A stretch of 58,031 bases of DNA, from positions 1 through 58,031 of the forward strand of contig NZ_JAIUGV010000025.1 in the NCBI RefSeq assembly GCF_020164745.1, read 5' to 3'. Numbering within the stretch: the first letter of the stretch is position 1; the number at the start of each line of letters is the position of its first letter. Made by a program: the position numbers and the translations under genes. Shown here in pieces: positions 17,424 through 26,306 of the stretch. Source of the stretch: Mesorhizobium sp. ES1-4. GTDB lineage: Bacteria; Pseudomonadota; Alphaproteobacteria; Rhizobiales; Rhizobiaceae. The notes below the pieces were generated by a model. The model had not been told where the DNA came from and ran no database searches. It worked only from the letters and a program-made list of their open reading frames with translations.

Positions 17424-18533
17424 ATGTCGACCGCAAGCCAAACTACCCCTCGCATTGCCCCCGGCCGTGCCGGTGTAAAGAAAGAACTTCCCGACCGTTT
17501 CAAAGACTACCGGCACGTGTGGGTCTTCCTCGAGCTCGAACGCGGCAATGTGCATCCTGTATCATTCGAACTGCTGGGCGAAGGCCGCAAATTAGCCGAC
17601 AAGCTTGAAGTCCAGCTCGCGGGCGTCGTGCTGGGACCGCCGGGCGAGATGGTCGAGGACGCTGTTGCCGAGGCCTTCGCTTACGGGGCGGATCTTGTCT
17701 ACATCGTCGATGCGCCGCCGCTCGCCGACTACCGGAACGAGCCGTTCGCCAAGGCGCTCACGGATCTGGTCAATACCCATAAACCCGAAATCCTCCTTCT
17801 CGGCGCGACCACACTGGGCAGGGATCTTGCAGGCTCGGTAGCGACGACCCTGCAGACGGGGCTCACGGCCGACTGCACCGAACTTGATGTAGATTCCGAC
17901 GGTTCACTCGCCGCGACCCGTCCGACTTTTGGTGGCTCATTGTTGTGTACGATCTATACACTAAATTACCGGCCGCAAATGGCGACGGTGCGACCAAGGG
18001 TCATGCCTATGCCGCAACGGGTGGATAAGCCGGTCGGGCGTGTCATGCGGCACAAGCTGTCGCTCGTTGAGGACGATATCGTCACCAAAGTCCTCGGCTT
18101 CCTACCGGATAACCAGTCGGCAATGGCAAATCTTGCCTATGCGGATGTCGTGGTTGCGGGAGGCCTCGGTCTCGGAGCGGCGGAGAACCTTCAGCTTGTG
18201 AAGAATCTTGCCCGAGCGATCGGCGCCGAGCATGGCTGTTCGCGCCCCTTGGTCCAGAAGGGCTGGATGCCGGCTGATCGACAGATTGGACAAACTGGCA
18301 AGACCATTCGACCGAAGCTTTACATCGCGGCCGGAATTTCCGGCGCCATCCAGCACCGAGTTGGGGTCGAGGGGGCCGATCTCATCGTCGCGATCAACAC
18401 CGATCCGAACGCGCCGATTTTCGAGTTCGCCCACCTCGGGATCGTCACGGATGCAATCCGCTTCCTGCCCGCACTGACGGAAGCCTTCACCCGGCGGCTG
18501 TCGCCGCACAGTCGAGACAAGCTTGCGAGTTGA
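17424..18533 (+). CDS. fixB: FixB, electron-transfer flavoprotein alpha subunit
   Basis: A 369-residue ETF-alpha homologue. ATG 17424 follows AGGAG at a normal distance, and the length matches rhizobial FixB. The C-terminal FAD domain has KLYIAAGISGAIQH and VAINTDPNAPIFEFAHLGIV, typical of the ETF-alpha family. An internal stretch GGLGLGAAENLQL precedes it. It works as a heterodimer with FixA. It is 16 bp downstream of fixA and 10 bp upstream of fixC. Confidence 0.96.
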   Translation: MSTASQTTPRIAPGRAGVKKELPDRFKDYRHVWVFLELERGNVHPVSFELLGEGRKLADKLEVQLAGVVLGPPGEMVEDAVAEAFAYGADLVYIVDAPPLADYRNEPFAKALTDLVNTHKPEILLLGATTLGRDLAGSVATTLQTGLTADCTELDVDSDGSLAATRPTFGGSLLCTIYTLNYRPQMATVRPRVMPMPQRVDKPVGRVMRHKLSLVEDDIVTKVLGFLPDNQSAMANLAYADVVVAGGLGLGAAENLQLVKNLARAIGAEHGCSRPLVQKGWMPADRQIGQTGKTIRPKLYIAAGISGAIQHRVGVEGADLIVAINTDPNAPIFEFAHLGIVTDAIRFLPALTEAFTRRLSPHSRDKLAS

Positions 18534-18543
18534 GGGAGAGGAC

Positions 18544-19848
18544 ATGATTGAACAATTCGATGCCATTGTGGTCGGAGCCGGCATGTCTGGAAACGCAGCT
18601 GCTTACACTTTGGCAAGCCAGGGGCTGAAGGTCCTGCAGTTGGAGCGCGGGGAATATCCGGGCTCTAAGAACGTCCAGGGTGCCATAATGTACGCGAACA
18701 TGCTGGAGAAGATCATCCCGGACTTCCGGGATGATGCGCCCCTCGAGCGGCACCTGGTCGAACAGCGACTTTGGGTGATGGACGACACGTCTCACACCGG
18801 AATTCATTACCGGTCGGACGACTTCAATGAGGCGAAACCCAACCGCTACACGATCATCCGCGCCCAGTTCGACAAATGGTTTTCCCGCAAGGTGCGCGAG
18901 GCTGGCGCGACGGTCCTGTGTGAGACGACCGCGACGGAACTCGTCCGTGATGGCAATGGCAAGGTGATCGGCGTCCGCACAGACCGGGCTGGCGGAGTGG
19001 TCTTCGCGAATGTGGTCGTTCTCGCAGAAGGGGTGTCGGGATTGCTTGGCACTCGCGCAGGCCTGCGCGAGATGCCGAAGCCGGAGACCGTGGCGATTGC
19101 CGTCAAGGAAATGCATTTCTTGCCCGAAGAGGTCATTGGCCAGCGGTTCGGGGTGAAGGGCGATGAAGGCTGCGTAATCGAGGCCGTGGGCACGATCTCT
19201 CGCAGCATGGCCGGGCTCGGCTTCCTTTACACCAATAAGGAGTCGATTTCACTCGGCATCGGCTGCCTGGTCTCGGATTTCGCCGCGACGATGGAGAGCC
19301 CGTCCGCCCTCCTGGATGCGATGAAAAACCATCCTTCGATCCGGCCGCTGATCGCTGGCTCGGAGGTGAAAGAATATGCCGCCCATCTTATCCCCGAAGG
19401 TGGTTACAGGGCCATTCCGCAGCTATTCGGCGACGGTTGGGTCATCGTCGGCGACGCAGCGCAACTGAACAATGCCATTCACCGTGAGGGTTCGAACCTT
19501 GCCATGACCTCGGGTCGTGTCGCGGCTGAGGCGATCATCAAAGTCAAAAGCCGCAACGGTCCTATGACCAAAGCGAACCTTGCGCTCTACAAGACGATGC
19601 TGGATGACTCCTTTGTGATCAAGGATCTTAAGAAATACAAGGACATGCCAGCCTTACTCCACACCAATTCCAGCAACTTTTTTGACAGCTATCCGCGGTT
19701 GATGTCGCATGCCGCTCAGACCTTCATGCGTGTCGACGGCACGCCGAAGATCGAGAAGGAAAAGAACACCACGGCCGCCTTCATCAACGCGCGCTCGCGC
19801 TGGGGGTTGGTCAGCGACGCGGTCCGCCTGGCATTGGCATGGCGCTGA
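18544..19848 (+). CDS. fixC: FixC, flavoprotein-quinone oxidoreductase
   Basis: A 434-residue homologue of ETF-ubiquinone oxidoreductase. The FAD-binding dinucleotide motif is VVGAGMSGNAAAYTLA near residue 10. A second FAD segment is GDGWVIVGDAAQLNNAIHREGSNLAM near residue 300. GGAGAGG lies just before ATG 18544. FixC takes electrons from FixAB at the membrane and, with FixX, forms the quinone branch of the complex. Length and position are canonical. Confidence 0.96.
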   Translation: MIEQFDAIVVGAGMSGNAAAYTLASQGLKVLQLERGEYPGSKNVQGAIMYANMLEKIIPDFRDDAPLERHLVEQRLWVMDDTSHTGIHYRSDDFNEAKPNRYTIIRAQFDKWFSRKVREAGATVLCETTATELVRDGNGKVIGVRTDRAGGVVFANVVVLAEGVSGLLGTRAGLREMPKPETVAIAVKEMHFLPEEVIGQRFGVKGDEGCVIEAVGTISRSMAGLGFLYTNKESISLGIGCLVSDFAATMESPSALLDAMKNHPSIRPLIAGSEVKEYAAHLIPEGGYRAIPQLFGDGWVIVGDAAQLNNAIHREGSNLAMTSGRVAAEAIIKVKSRNGPMTKANLALYKTMLDDSFVIKDLKKYKDMPALLHTNSSNFFDSYPRLMSHAAQTFMRVDGTPKIEKEKNTTAAFINARSRWGLVSDAVRLALAWR

Positions 19849-19860
19849 AGAGGGTACAAG

Positions 19861-20160
19861 ATGACGATCGCAGTGACGAAGGTTCGTGTCGAGGACAAAC
19901 TTTACCAGAACCGCTATCTGGTCGATTCCGGCCGCCCCCATATCATAGTGCGACCGCACGACAAGCCAAGCGCGAACTTGCTTGCGTTGACCTACGTCTG
20001 TCCGGCGAAATGCTATGAGTTGAATGACAAGGGTCAAGTCGAGATCACCGCCGACGGCTGCATGGAATGCGGCACCTGCCGGATATTGTGCGAGAAAGGC
20101 GGCGACATCGAGTGGAACTATCCGCGCGGCGGCTTTGGTGTCCTGTTCAAGTTCGGATGA
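19861..20160 (+). CDS. fixX: FixX, ferredoxin-like protein
   Basis: A 99-residue ferredoxin-like protein with CPAKCYEL and the cluster motif CMECGTCRILCEKG, which bind one [4Fe-4S] cluster with CP as the fourth partner. It partners FixC. It is 12 bp after fixC and is the last gene of the operon. A perfect inverted repeat, TCCGGCCATCGTGCCGGA, about 195 bp downstream could be part of a terminator, but no T-run follows. Confidence 0.95.
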   Translation: MTIAVTKVRVEDKLYQNRYLVDSGRPHIIVRPHDKPSANLLALTYVCPAKCYELNDKGQVEITADGCMECGTCRILCEKGGDIEWNYPRGGFGVLFKFG

Positions 20161-20415
20161 TCAGCCGGTGCCAAGAGCATGCCGGCAGCGAGCAACTGCG
20201 GCACACCATGAGCCTCTCCATCCACTTGCAAAGAGCTAGTGAATATTGGGTTTCGCAATTCAAGTTTCCTCGACTTGGTAGGGGTATCCTCAGGCCACGG
20301 GGCGCCTGTGCCGGACTTACCACCGGTAACGTGGTCGAGCCCCTTTGGACAATGTCCGGCCATCGTGCCGGATGGCAGCCACAACGGCCGGTGAGCAAAT
20401 GGAACGGCACAATCC

Positions 20416-21132
20416 ATGATAAAGACGTATGTGCTAGTGCATGGTGCCTGGCATGGCGGATGGTGTTGGCGGGACGTCGCCGCCAATCTTCGCAAGATGG
20501 GATGCCACGTGACCACGCCTACCCAGACAGGTGTCGGCGAACGCGCACGTTTGCTGTGCAAGGACATCACGCCCGACACATTCGTGACCGACATCGTCAA
20601 CCACATTGTAACGGAAGAGCTGAGCGATGTGATCCTTGTCGGTCACAGTCTAGGCGGCATCAGCATCACCGGCGCCGCCGACCGGATACCCGACCATATC
20701 AGCCATCTCGTTTATCTCGACGGCGCCATCGTCGAGAGCGGTCAAAGTGTATTCAGCACCATGCCCCCCGACATCGTCGCCGCCCGTCGAAAATTGGTTG
20801 CGGAGGAAGGACGGGGTATCTTCATGCCGACTCCGCCGCCAACAGCATTCGGCACTCCCGAGGGACACTCGCTCACGGACTGGGTGCGGCGCCGGATAAC
20901 ACCGCATCCGGCAGGCACCTACGAAAGCGGACTTAAGCTCGAGCACCCGCTCGGCAACGGCAGACCCCGAACCTATGTCGTCTGCACTAATCCACTCCAC
21001 CCGCCGATGGCGGGAGCGCGAGAATGGGTCGCGAAGCAGGATGGCTGGGCGTGGCAGGAACTCGCCACTGGCCACGACGCAATGATCCTCGCGCCGACGG
21101 AAGTTGCTCTCCTTCTTAGCGCTGTCGGCTGA
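20416..21132 (+). CDS. alpha/beta hydrolase, methylesterase/hydroxynitrile-lyase type
   Basis: A 238-residue alpha/beta hydrolase. It has the oxyanion segment LVHGAWHGGWCW, the nucleophile elbow VGHSLGG (Ser about 78), an acid near the PLHPPM segment, and the catalytic His in ATGHDAM near residue 221. The family includes plant methylesterases and hydroxynitrile lyases, and bacterial members cleave small esters. It interrupts the usual fixX-nifA-nifB order. No -24/-12 promoter is seen in the 255 bp upstream, so it may be read through from fixX or be an insertion. The substrate is unknown. Confidence 0.82.
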   Translation: MIKTYVLVHGAWHGGWCWRDVAANLRKMGCHVTTPTQTGVGERARLLCKDITPDTFVTDIVNHIVTEELSDVILVGHSLGGISITGAADRIPDHISHLVYLDGAIVESGQSVFSTMPPDIVAARRKLVAEEGRGIFMPTPPPTAFGTPEGHSLTDWVRRRITPHPAGTYESGLKLEHPLGNGRPRTYVVCTNPLHPPMAGAREWVAKQDGWAWQELATGHDAMILAPTEVALLLSAVG

Positions 21133-21139
21133 GGAACCA

Positions 21140-21420
21140 AGTAGGGGGAGCGGCGGCCGATTCTCAGGCCGTGGCCTTGAGCTCTGGTGCAAGGATGTAG
21201 GCCCAACGGGTCGTTCCGGTGGCGCCACCGAAACCACTAGGCGGGAGTGGCCTGTCCTGCCGACGTCGCAAGCTTGCGAGCGTTCCGCCGCGGCCGCAGC
21301 CCGTAGCGCCGGGCAACCTCCGAGATCACCGCGTCGGCTCCAGGGTCTCGGAGATGACTCCGTGCCTTGTCGTCCATCGACCAATGCCGCCGACCAACAG
21401 CGCCGTTGATCACCCTCGAA
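21140..21420 (-). pseudogene. transposase fragment, possibly IS66-type OrfA
   Basis: The minus-strand frame has DAVISEVARRYGLRPRR, reading like the HTH of an IS66-type TnpA (SEVARRHG...), followed by a frame change. No terminal repeats or other ORFs of the element are seen. It lies between the hydrolase gene and the nifA remnant and may mark the event that damaged nifA. Confidence 0.4.
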
Positions 21421-21553
21421 AACGCCGAGGCTGCCGCTCAGGGTCAATCGTAAGTTCAAGTTCAGACACAAGCCGATCTCCGATCCACCTCAGAATCGGC
21501 AGGCCCACAGATCGCGGGTCCTCCTGGAAGGACACAGCGCTTACCCTTGAAAT

Positions 21554-21955
21554 ATGGAGAACCATGGCTTTGCGCCGTCGGCAGTTGAGCTGATCTCGCA
21601 ATGCTATTTCCCCGGCAACGTCCGCGAGCCGGAGAACTGCGTGCTTGGCGTTCTCCTCTGGAAGGAACCAATCTTTCGGAACGTGGCAATGTCATCGACG
21701 AGCTCTCACGGGCCAGCACGATGCCGGTTCGGCGCATCGGCGCCCGCCTGAACACGAGATGGCCACTTGCGATTCTAACGATACGGCCGGACGGGGGCTG
21801 GGACCGCGGCGGACGAAGCGTGACGGCTGATCGACACAATGGAGAAGGCCGGCTGGGTTCAGGCTAATGCGGCTCGAATTCTCGGCCTCAAGCTGCGACA
21901 AGTCGGCTAGGCGATACGCCGGCATAGTATCGAGGTGAAGGAACTTCTAAGAGCC
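21554..21955 (+). pseudogene. nifA: decayed nifA (nifA1 position), 3' part only
   Basis: At 21554 the frame reads GFAPSAVELISQCYFPGNVREPENCV, the end of the NifA AAA+ domain including the C-x11-C cysteine pair. From 21839 another frame reads MEKAGWVQANAARILGLKLRQVG, then TAG (21908-21910) where Tyr is expected, then AIRRHSIEVKELL: the NifA DNA-binding helix-turn-helix. The frames between are broken and the 5' two thirds is gone. The position (fixABCX-x-nifB) is where nifA normally lies. The intact nifA is at 26771. Confidence 0.8.
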
Positions 21956-22043
21956 TGATGAGCCAATCGTCAGGCCAGTGGTCTTGCGCGCCCTGTGCGC
22001 GACAAGGAGTGCTTCGTGCTTCTGAACGGATTTGGACTTGCAC

Positions 22044-22059
22044 TGTCGCAAGCAGGACA
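22044..22059. promoter_or_regulatory. NifA upstream activator site for nifB
   Basis: TGTCGCAAGCAGGACA is an exact TGT-N10-ACA, 72 bp before the nifB -24 element. Confidence 0.85.
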
Positions 22060-22061
22060 AA

Positions 22062-22087
22062 ATTGTGTCGCGCCGGCCTGACACAAT
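22062..22087. promoter_or_regulatory. 26-bp palindrome beside the NifA site
   Basis: ATTGTGTC and GACACAAT form a perfect 8-bp inverted repeat around a 10-base spacer (GCGCCGGCCT). The TGT/ACA pairs inside it are 12 or more bases apart, so it does not fit the canonical NifA spacing. It could be a second, variant activator site. Confidence 0.5.
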
Positions 22088-22129
22088 GCGATATCGACCC
22101 GAATAGTGAACTGAAGCCGCTTTTTTCAG

Positions 22130-22146
22130 TTGGTATGGCTCTTGCA
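22130..22146 (+). promoter_or_regulatory. sigma-54 promoter of nifB operon
   Basis: TTGGTATGGCTCTTGCA has GG and GC 10 bases apart and a perfect TTGCA -12 box; the -24 box has T for C. It lies 38 bp before the nifB start. Confidence 0.85.
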
Positions 22147-22183
22147 CCTTGAACCGCGACGTTACCAGCAACGGAGCCGTTTG

Positions 22184-23665
22184 ATGTCCTCACCGACAGT
22201 TTCGATTGAGGGGCCGACTAGCACGACATCCGAGGGTCTTCTGGCAGCCGCGAAATCCGGTGGCTGCGCATCGTCTTCCTACGGCTCGTCGCCGACCAGC
22301 CCGGGCGAAGAGGATCCGGCTATTTGGGAAAGGATCAAGGATCACCCCTGCTTTTCGGAGGAAGCGCATCATTATTTCGCGCGTATGCATGTGGCGGTCG
22401 CGCCGGCTTGCAATGTCCAGTGCAACTATTGCAATCGCAAATACGATTGCGCCAACGAGAGCCGGCCTGGTGTTGTGTCTGAGAAGTTGACGCCCGACCA
22501 AGCGCTACGCAAGGTCATCGCCGTTGCCAACAAAGTTCCGCAGCTTTCGGTTCTTGGCATCGCTGGGCCGGGGGATGCCTGTTACGATTGGGAGAAAACG
22601 AAGGCAACGTTCGACCGCGTCATCAGGGAAATCCCCGACATAAAGCTGTGCGTCTCCACTAATGGGCTCGTGCTGCCGGACCATGTCGCCGAGCTTGCCG
22701 AAATGAATGTTGATCACGTGACGATCACCATCAACATGGTCGACCCGGAAGTCGGCGCGAAGATCTATCCATGGATCTTTTATGAAAATCGCCGCTACTT
22801 CGGCATCGAAGCCGCTCGAATCTTGCACGCGCGGCAGATGCTGGGCCTGGAGATGCTGAGCGCGCGCGGCATCCTCACCAAAATCAACTCGGTGATGATT
22901 CCTGGAGTGAACGACCAGCACCTGTTTGAGGTGAACAAAATGGTCAGGGAGCGGGGCGCGTTTCTGCACAACGTGATGCCTCTGATTTCGGACCCGGCGC
23001 ACGGTACCCACTACGGACTCATCGGGCAGCGCGGCCCAACGGCAACGGAGATGATGGCTCTTCAGGATCGACTTGAAGGTGGCGCCAAGTTGATGCGCCA
23101 CTGCCGGCAGTGCCGGGCAGATGCTGTCGGCCTGCTCGGTGAAGATCGTGGCCAGGAATTCACGCTGGACGGTATTCCCGACGATGTCGCCTACGATGCT
23201 GGCAAGCGTCAGGCCTATCGGCAGGTGGTCGCACACGAGCGCCGTGATCATGAGGCGGCGAGGAGCGAGGCCATCGGTATGGTCAAGGCAACAGACTCCG
23301 AAAAGTCGCTTCTGGTTGCGGTGGCCACTAAGGGAGGTGGACGGGTCAACGAACACTTCGGCCACGCGAAGGAATTCCAGGTTTATGAAGTCTCGCCTAG
23401 AGGGATCAGCTTGGTCGGGCATCGGAAGGTCGAGCGGTATTGCCTCGGAGGCGGGGGCGAAGACGCCATCCTCGAGGGCGTCATCGCAGCGCTCGAAGGC
23501 ATACACATAGTGCTATGCGCCAAGATCGGAAATCGCCCGAAGGAACAACTCTCGCGAGTTGGACTGCGCGTAACCGACGCCTATGGCCATGACTACATCG
23601 AGACCGCAGTCAGCGCACTTTACGCGGCAGAGTTTGGGATCAGACCACTAGCGGCGACGGCCTGA
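22184..23665 (+). CDS. nifB: NifB, FeMo-cofactor core synthase
   Basis: A 493-residue radical-SAM enzyme that fuses two [4Fe-4S] units into NifB-co, the carbide-containing precursor of FeMo-co. The SAM-cluster motif CNVQCNYCNRKYDC is near residue 80. Other conserved segments are LGIAGPGD and TKINSVMIPGVND. The C-terminal 120 residues are the NifX/NafY-like cofactor-binding domain (GGRVNEHFGHAKEFQVYEV). I chose ATG 22184 (MSSPTVSIEG), which lies after the mapped sigma-54 promoter; the in-frame ATG at 22130 lies inside the promoter. It leads nifB-fdxN-nifZ-nifT-SIR2. Confidence 0.97.
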   Translation: MSSPTVSIEGPTSTTSEGLLAAAKSGGCASSSYGSSPTSPGEEDPAIWERIKDHPCFSEEAHHYFARMHVAVAPACNVQCNYCNRKYDCANESRPGVVSEKLTPDQALRKVIAVANKVPQLSVLGIAGPGDACYDWEKTKATFDRVIREIPDIKLCVSTNGLVLPDHVAELAEMNVDHVTITINMVDPEVGAKIYPWIFYENRRYFGIEAARILHARQMLGLEMLSARGILTKINSVMIPGVNDQHLFEVNKMVRERGAFLHNVMPLISDPAHGTHYGLIGQRGPTATEMMALQDRLEGGAKLMRHCRQCRADAVGLLGEDRGQEFTLDGIPDDVAYDAGKRQAYRQVVAHERRDHEAARSEAIGMVKATDSEKSLLVAVATKGGGRVNEHFGHAKEFQVYEVSPRGISLVGHRKVERYCLGGGGEDAILEGVIAALEGIHIVLCAKIGNRPKEQLSRVGLRVTDAYGHDYIETAVSALYAAEFGIRPLAATA

Positions 23666-23694
23666 GCCGTCTCGTCCGATAACCAGGAGTTAGA

Positions 23695-23889
23695 ATGGCT
23701 TTAAAGATCATCGCATCCCAATGTACCCAATGCGGGGCCTGCGAGTTCGAATGTCCTTCGGAAGCGATCAAGTTCAAGGGCGACGCCTATGTGATCGATC
23801 CAAACAAGTGCACCGAATGCAAGGAGGCCTTCGATACGCAGCAATGCGTGTCGGTCTGTCCGGTACCGAAAACCTGCGTTCCCGCTTGA
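23695..23889 (+). CDS. fdxN: FdxN, 2[4Fe-4S] ferredoxin
   Basis: A 64-residue bacterial-type ferredoxin with CTQCGACEFECP and CTECKEAFDTQQCVSVCP, the second motif having the long insertion typical of nif ferredoxins. It donates electrons for NifB-co synthesis and/or nitrogenase. AGGAG lies just before ATG 23695, 29 bp after nifB. Confidence 0.95.
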   Translation: MALKIIASQCTQCGACEFECPSEAIKFKGDAYVIDPNKCTECKEAFDTQQCVSVCPVPKTCVPA

Positions 23890-23965
23890 TTCCTACCGAA
23901 ACGGTCGGGTTCGCCGCACGACGACGCCTGCAACCCGCGACCACAACAAAAGCCTCGAGAAAGGA

Positions 23966-24295
23966 ATGGACAGCATGTGGTCCAGACGCGAACAGGAGGT
24001 CGAAATCGGCAGACCGCCACGGTTCATGCAGGGTGAGCGGGTCCGTGCGATACGCCACATAAAAAACGACGGCACCTATCCCGGCAAGGAGATCGGCGAA
24101 AACCTCGTGCGGAAGGGCGACGAAGGCTACGTGCGCGACATTGGAACCTTTCTCCAGCAATTCTTCATCTATGCGGTCGAATGGATCGATCGTGGCACGG
24201 TCGTCGGCATGCGAGCGCGCGAACTCATTAGCCTCGACAAAGTCGAGGTTCCCTGCGGAGCTGAAGGCATTTCCAACGGGGGAACAGCCGGATGA
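23966..24295 (+). CDS. nifZ: NifZ, MoFe protein maturation factor
   Basis: A 109-residue NifZ. The core is FMQGERVRAIRHIKNDGTYPG, then VRKGDEGYVRDIGTFLQQFFIYAVEWIDRG in two stretches (residues about 20-75). NifZ assists formation of the second P-cluster of the MoFe protein. GAAAGG precedes ATG 23966; an in-frame ATG at 23975 is an alternative. Its stop overlaps the nifT start (ATGA). In M. loti nifZ is required for a fully effective symbiosis. Confidence 0.93.
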   Translation: MDSMWSRREQEVEIGRPPRFMQGERVRAIRHIKNDGTYPGKEIGENLVRKGDEGYVRDIGTFLQQFFIYAVEWIDRGTVVGMRARELISLDKVEVPCGAEGISNGGTAG

Positions 24296-24504
24296 AAGTA
24301 ATGATTCGCAGGACCGCTACTGGCTTGTCGGCTTATGTCCCCAAGAAGGATCTCGAAGAGCCGATCACCGAGATTGAGAACGCTGACTTATGGGGCGGGA
24401 CCGTGACGCTCAGGAACGGTTGGCGGCTCATGCTGCCCGACCTTCCGCGCGACACGCGTTTGCCGATCACCGTCGAGGCGATGAAGATTTCCGACGGGGC
24501 CTGA
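24292..24504 (+). CDS. nifT: NifT/FixU
   Basis: A 70-residue NifT (also called FixU in rhizobia): MKVMIRRTATGLSAYVPKKD, then LEEPITEIE and LWGGTVTLRNGWRL. A small cytoplasmic protein of unclear biochemical role that accompanies nif clusters. It starts in a 4-bp overlap with nifZ, so the two are translationally coupled. Confidence 0.93.
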   Translation: MKVMIRRTATGLSAYVPKKDLEEPITEIENADLWGGTVTLRNGWRLMLPDLPRDTRLPITVEAMKISDGA

Positions 24505-24538
24505 TGCCGGTGGGTTCAGTGGCGGAGAGGAAACGCGT

Positions 24539-25432
24539 ATGAACACGATGCTGAGCTGGGACCATCTCGTCGTCGTCCGGGGCAGTTTTGCCAAAAAACT
24601 GATTGACCTGCTGAACGGCGCTCTCAAGGCCGATCGAGTGATCCCCTATCTCGGTCCTGGTCTTCTGCAGCTTAACCCACCGGAATCCCCTGTACCTTGC
24701 ACCCCTGAAGATGTCGCCGCGGCCCTCAACAAGCGGGCGCCTGCCCCTTCCAGGATTCGCACCAATATGTGGTCGGTCGCGCAGTTTATCGAGCAGCGCC
24801 GACATCGTCGGACTCTCCAAGCGTGGATGGCGGAGATATTCGCAGCCCCCGCCGAGCCGACCGTTCTTCACGCCTGGCTCGCAACCCTTCAACTGTCTGT
24901 CATCATCGACAGCTGGTACGATGGCGCCATGCGAGCAGCCCTTGCAGAGGCCGGCCAAACAGACGTTGTCGAGATACAAGGAACGACGCGCGCGACCGGA
25001 ATCGGTAACATCTGGACGAGAACTTACGATTTGTCAGGAACAGAACTCGAGGCCGAACAAGTGGCTAGGACGGTGCTCTATGCGCCGCACGGCAGCGTCA
25101 GGCCGGCGGCAAACTTCCTCGTGGCTGATTCCGATTACGTCGAAGTCCTAACCGAAATTGATATCCAGACGCCGATCCCGGACGCGGTGAAGCAACGGCG
25201 CGTCAACCGGGGTTTTTTCTTCGTGGGCTGCCGCTTCAACGATCAGATGCTGCGCACATATGCCAGACAGCTGATGAAGCGCTCCACTGGCCCACATTTT
25301 GCGGTGATCGATTCGGCTACGCTGACCAGAAACGAACGTCGTTTCCTTGCCGAAGGCGCAATCACGGTCATCGACATGCCGATCCGCAACGCCGCGGCTC
25401 GCCTCGTCGGGGTCGATGCTAGCCAGGATTAA
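24539..25432 (+). CDS. SIR2-like domain protein at the end of the nifB operon
   Basis: A 297-residue protein. The N-terminal third has VIPYLGPGLLQL, resembling the nucleotide-binding start of SIR2-like (SIR2_2) domains. Further on are WSVAQFIEQRRHRRTL, a central strand VIIDSWYDGAMRAAL, and GFFFVGCRFNDQMLRTYARQLMKR, typical of the family's C-terminal half. Such domains bind or hydrolyse NAD, or deacylate proteins. I do not see the classic sirtuin zinc cysteines. It is 34 bp after nifT behind GGAGAGG, clearly in the nifB operon, so it should be made with nitrogenase. Its function is unknown. Confidence 0.75.
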   Translation: MNTMLSWDHLVVVRGSFAKKLIDLLNGALKADRVIPYLGPGLLQLNPPESPVPCTPEDVAAALNKRAPAPSRIRTNMWSVAQFIEQRRHRRTLQAWMAEIFAAPAEPTVLHAWLATLQLSVIIDSWYDGAMRAALAEAGQTDVVEIQGTTRATGIGNIWTRTYDLSGTELEAEQVARTVLYAPHGSVRPAANFLVADSDYVEVLTEIDIQTPIPDAVKQRRVNRGFFFVGCRFNDQMLRTYARQLMKRSTGPHFAVIDSATLTRNERRFLAEGAITVIDMPIRNAAARLVGVDASQD

Positions 25433-25739
25433 TGGCCGGCGATTGCTGGTGAGTCGCTGCTTGCCTCCAAGGGCGAAAACTCAGTTGGGAATACATTCGT
25501 GAGCAGTAATGCTAGTGGCAGCACAACGTAGGCTCTGAATTCGTTGGGCCATGTGAAAGGGTCCGCTGCTGCGGGACGTGAGCACGTTGCGGCGGCATTA
25601 CGCACATGATCTTGTGACCCCCGTGGCAAAAGAACTGAAGCGCCCGAGTCGCGACAACATATGCAGCGCTCAATGGCTTCGACAAAAATTCGGCACAGTT
25701 TCGACAGTTCGCATGCACCTCCAGGGTCAACGAGGTTGA
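25433..25739. other. intergenic, convergent SIR2-like and nodL-like genes
   Basis: 307 bp with no recognisable gene or clear terminator. Confidence 0.5.
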
Positions 25740-26306
25740 TTATGCCTGTTTATGTGGGTCGGCCACGCGAGCAGGAATTCCCACTACCTTTGCCCCGGCG
25801 GGAACATCTCGTGTGACCACGCAGCCAGCGCCTACCACTGCATTATCACCAATCGTGACGCCAGGCAGAATGATTGCTCCACCGCCGATCCAGACACGGC
25901 TGCCAATGTGAACAGGACGCCCGACCTGCAGGCCGGCCTGCCGCTGCTCGGCATCATGTGGATGATCGGCGGTATAAATCTGCACAGCAGGCCCAATTGC
26001 CGTTCCTTGCCCGATTTTGACCTCTACCACGTCAAGAATAACGCAGTTGAAGTTGATGTAGGCATTGGCTCCAATGCGGATATTGAATCCGTAGTCGCAA
26101 AAAAAGGGCGGACGGATGACCGTTCCGCGCCCAACCTCTCCCAGCCGCTCGGACAAAAGCTCATGCCAATGCCCCGTGGTCTGCCCCAGCGTATCATTGT
26201 ACCGCTTGAGCCAAGCCCCGGTTGCCAACAGGTCAGCTTGGATCTCCGGATCCGCCGCATTGTAAAACTCGCCTGCGAGCATCTTTTCTTTTTGGCTACG
26301 CATCAT
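25740..26306 (-). CDS. nodL: NodL-like O-acetyltransferase
   Basis: A 188-residue hexapeptide-repeat acetyltransferase of the maltose/galactoside/NodL group. The N-terminus EKMLAGEFYNAADPEIQAD is typical of the group. The catalytic His is in TADHPHDAEQR (about residue 114), and left-handed beta-helix repeats (IGSRVWIGGGAIILPGVTIG) follow. NodL adds acetyl to O-6 of the non-reducing sugar of Nod factor. There is no nod box upstream, and it lies between nif genes, so its assignment as a nod gene rests on similarity and island context. A general sugar acetyltransferase is the alternative. Confidence 0.72.
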   Translation of the reverse strand: MMRSQKEKMLAGEFYNAADPEIQADLLATGAWLKRYNDTLGQTTGHWHELLSERLGEVGRGTVIRPPFFCDYGFNIRIGANAYINFNCVILDVVEVKIGQGTAIGPAVQIYTADHPHDAEQRQAGLQVGRPVHIGSRVWIGGGAIILPGVTIGDNAVVGAGCVVTRDVPAGAKVVGIPARVADPHKQA

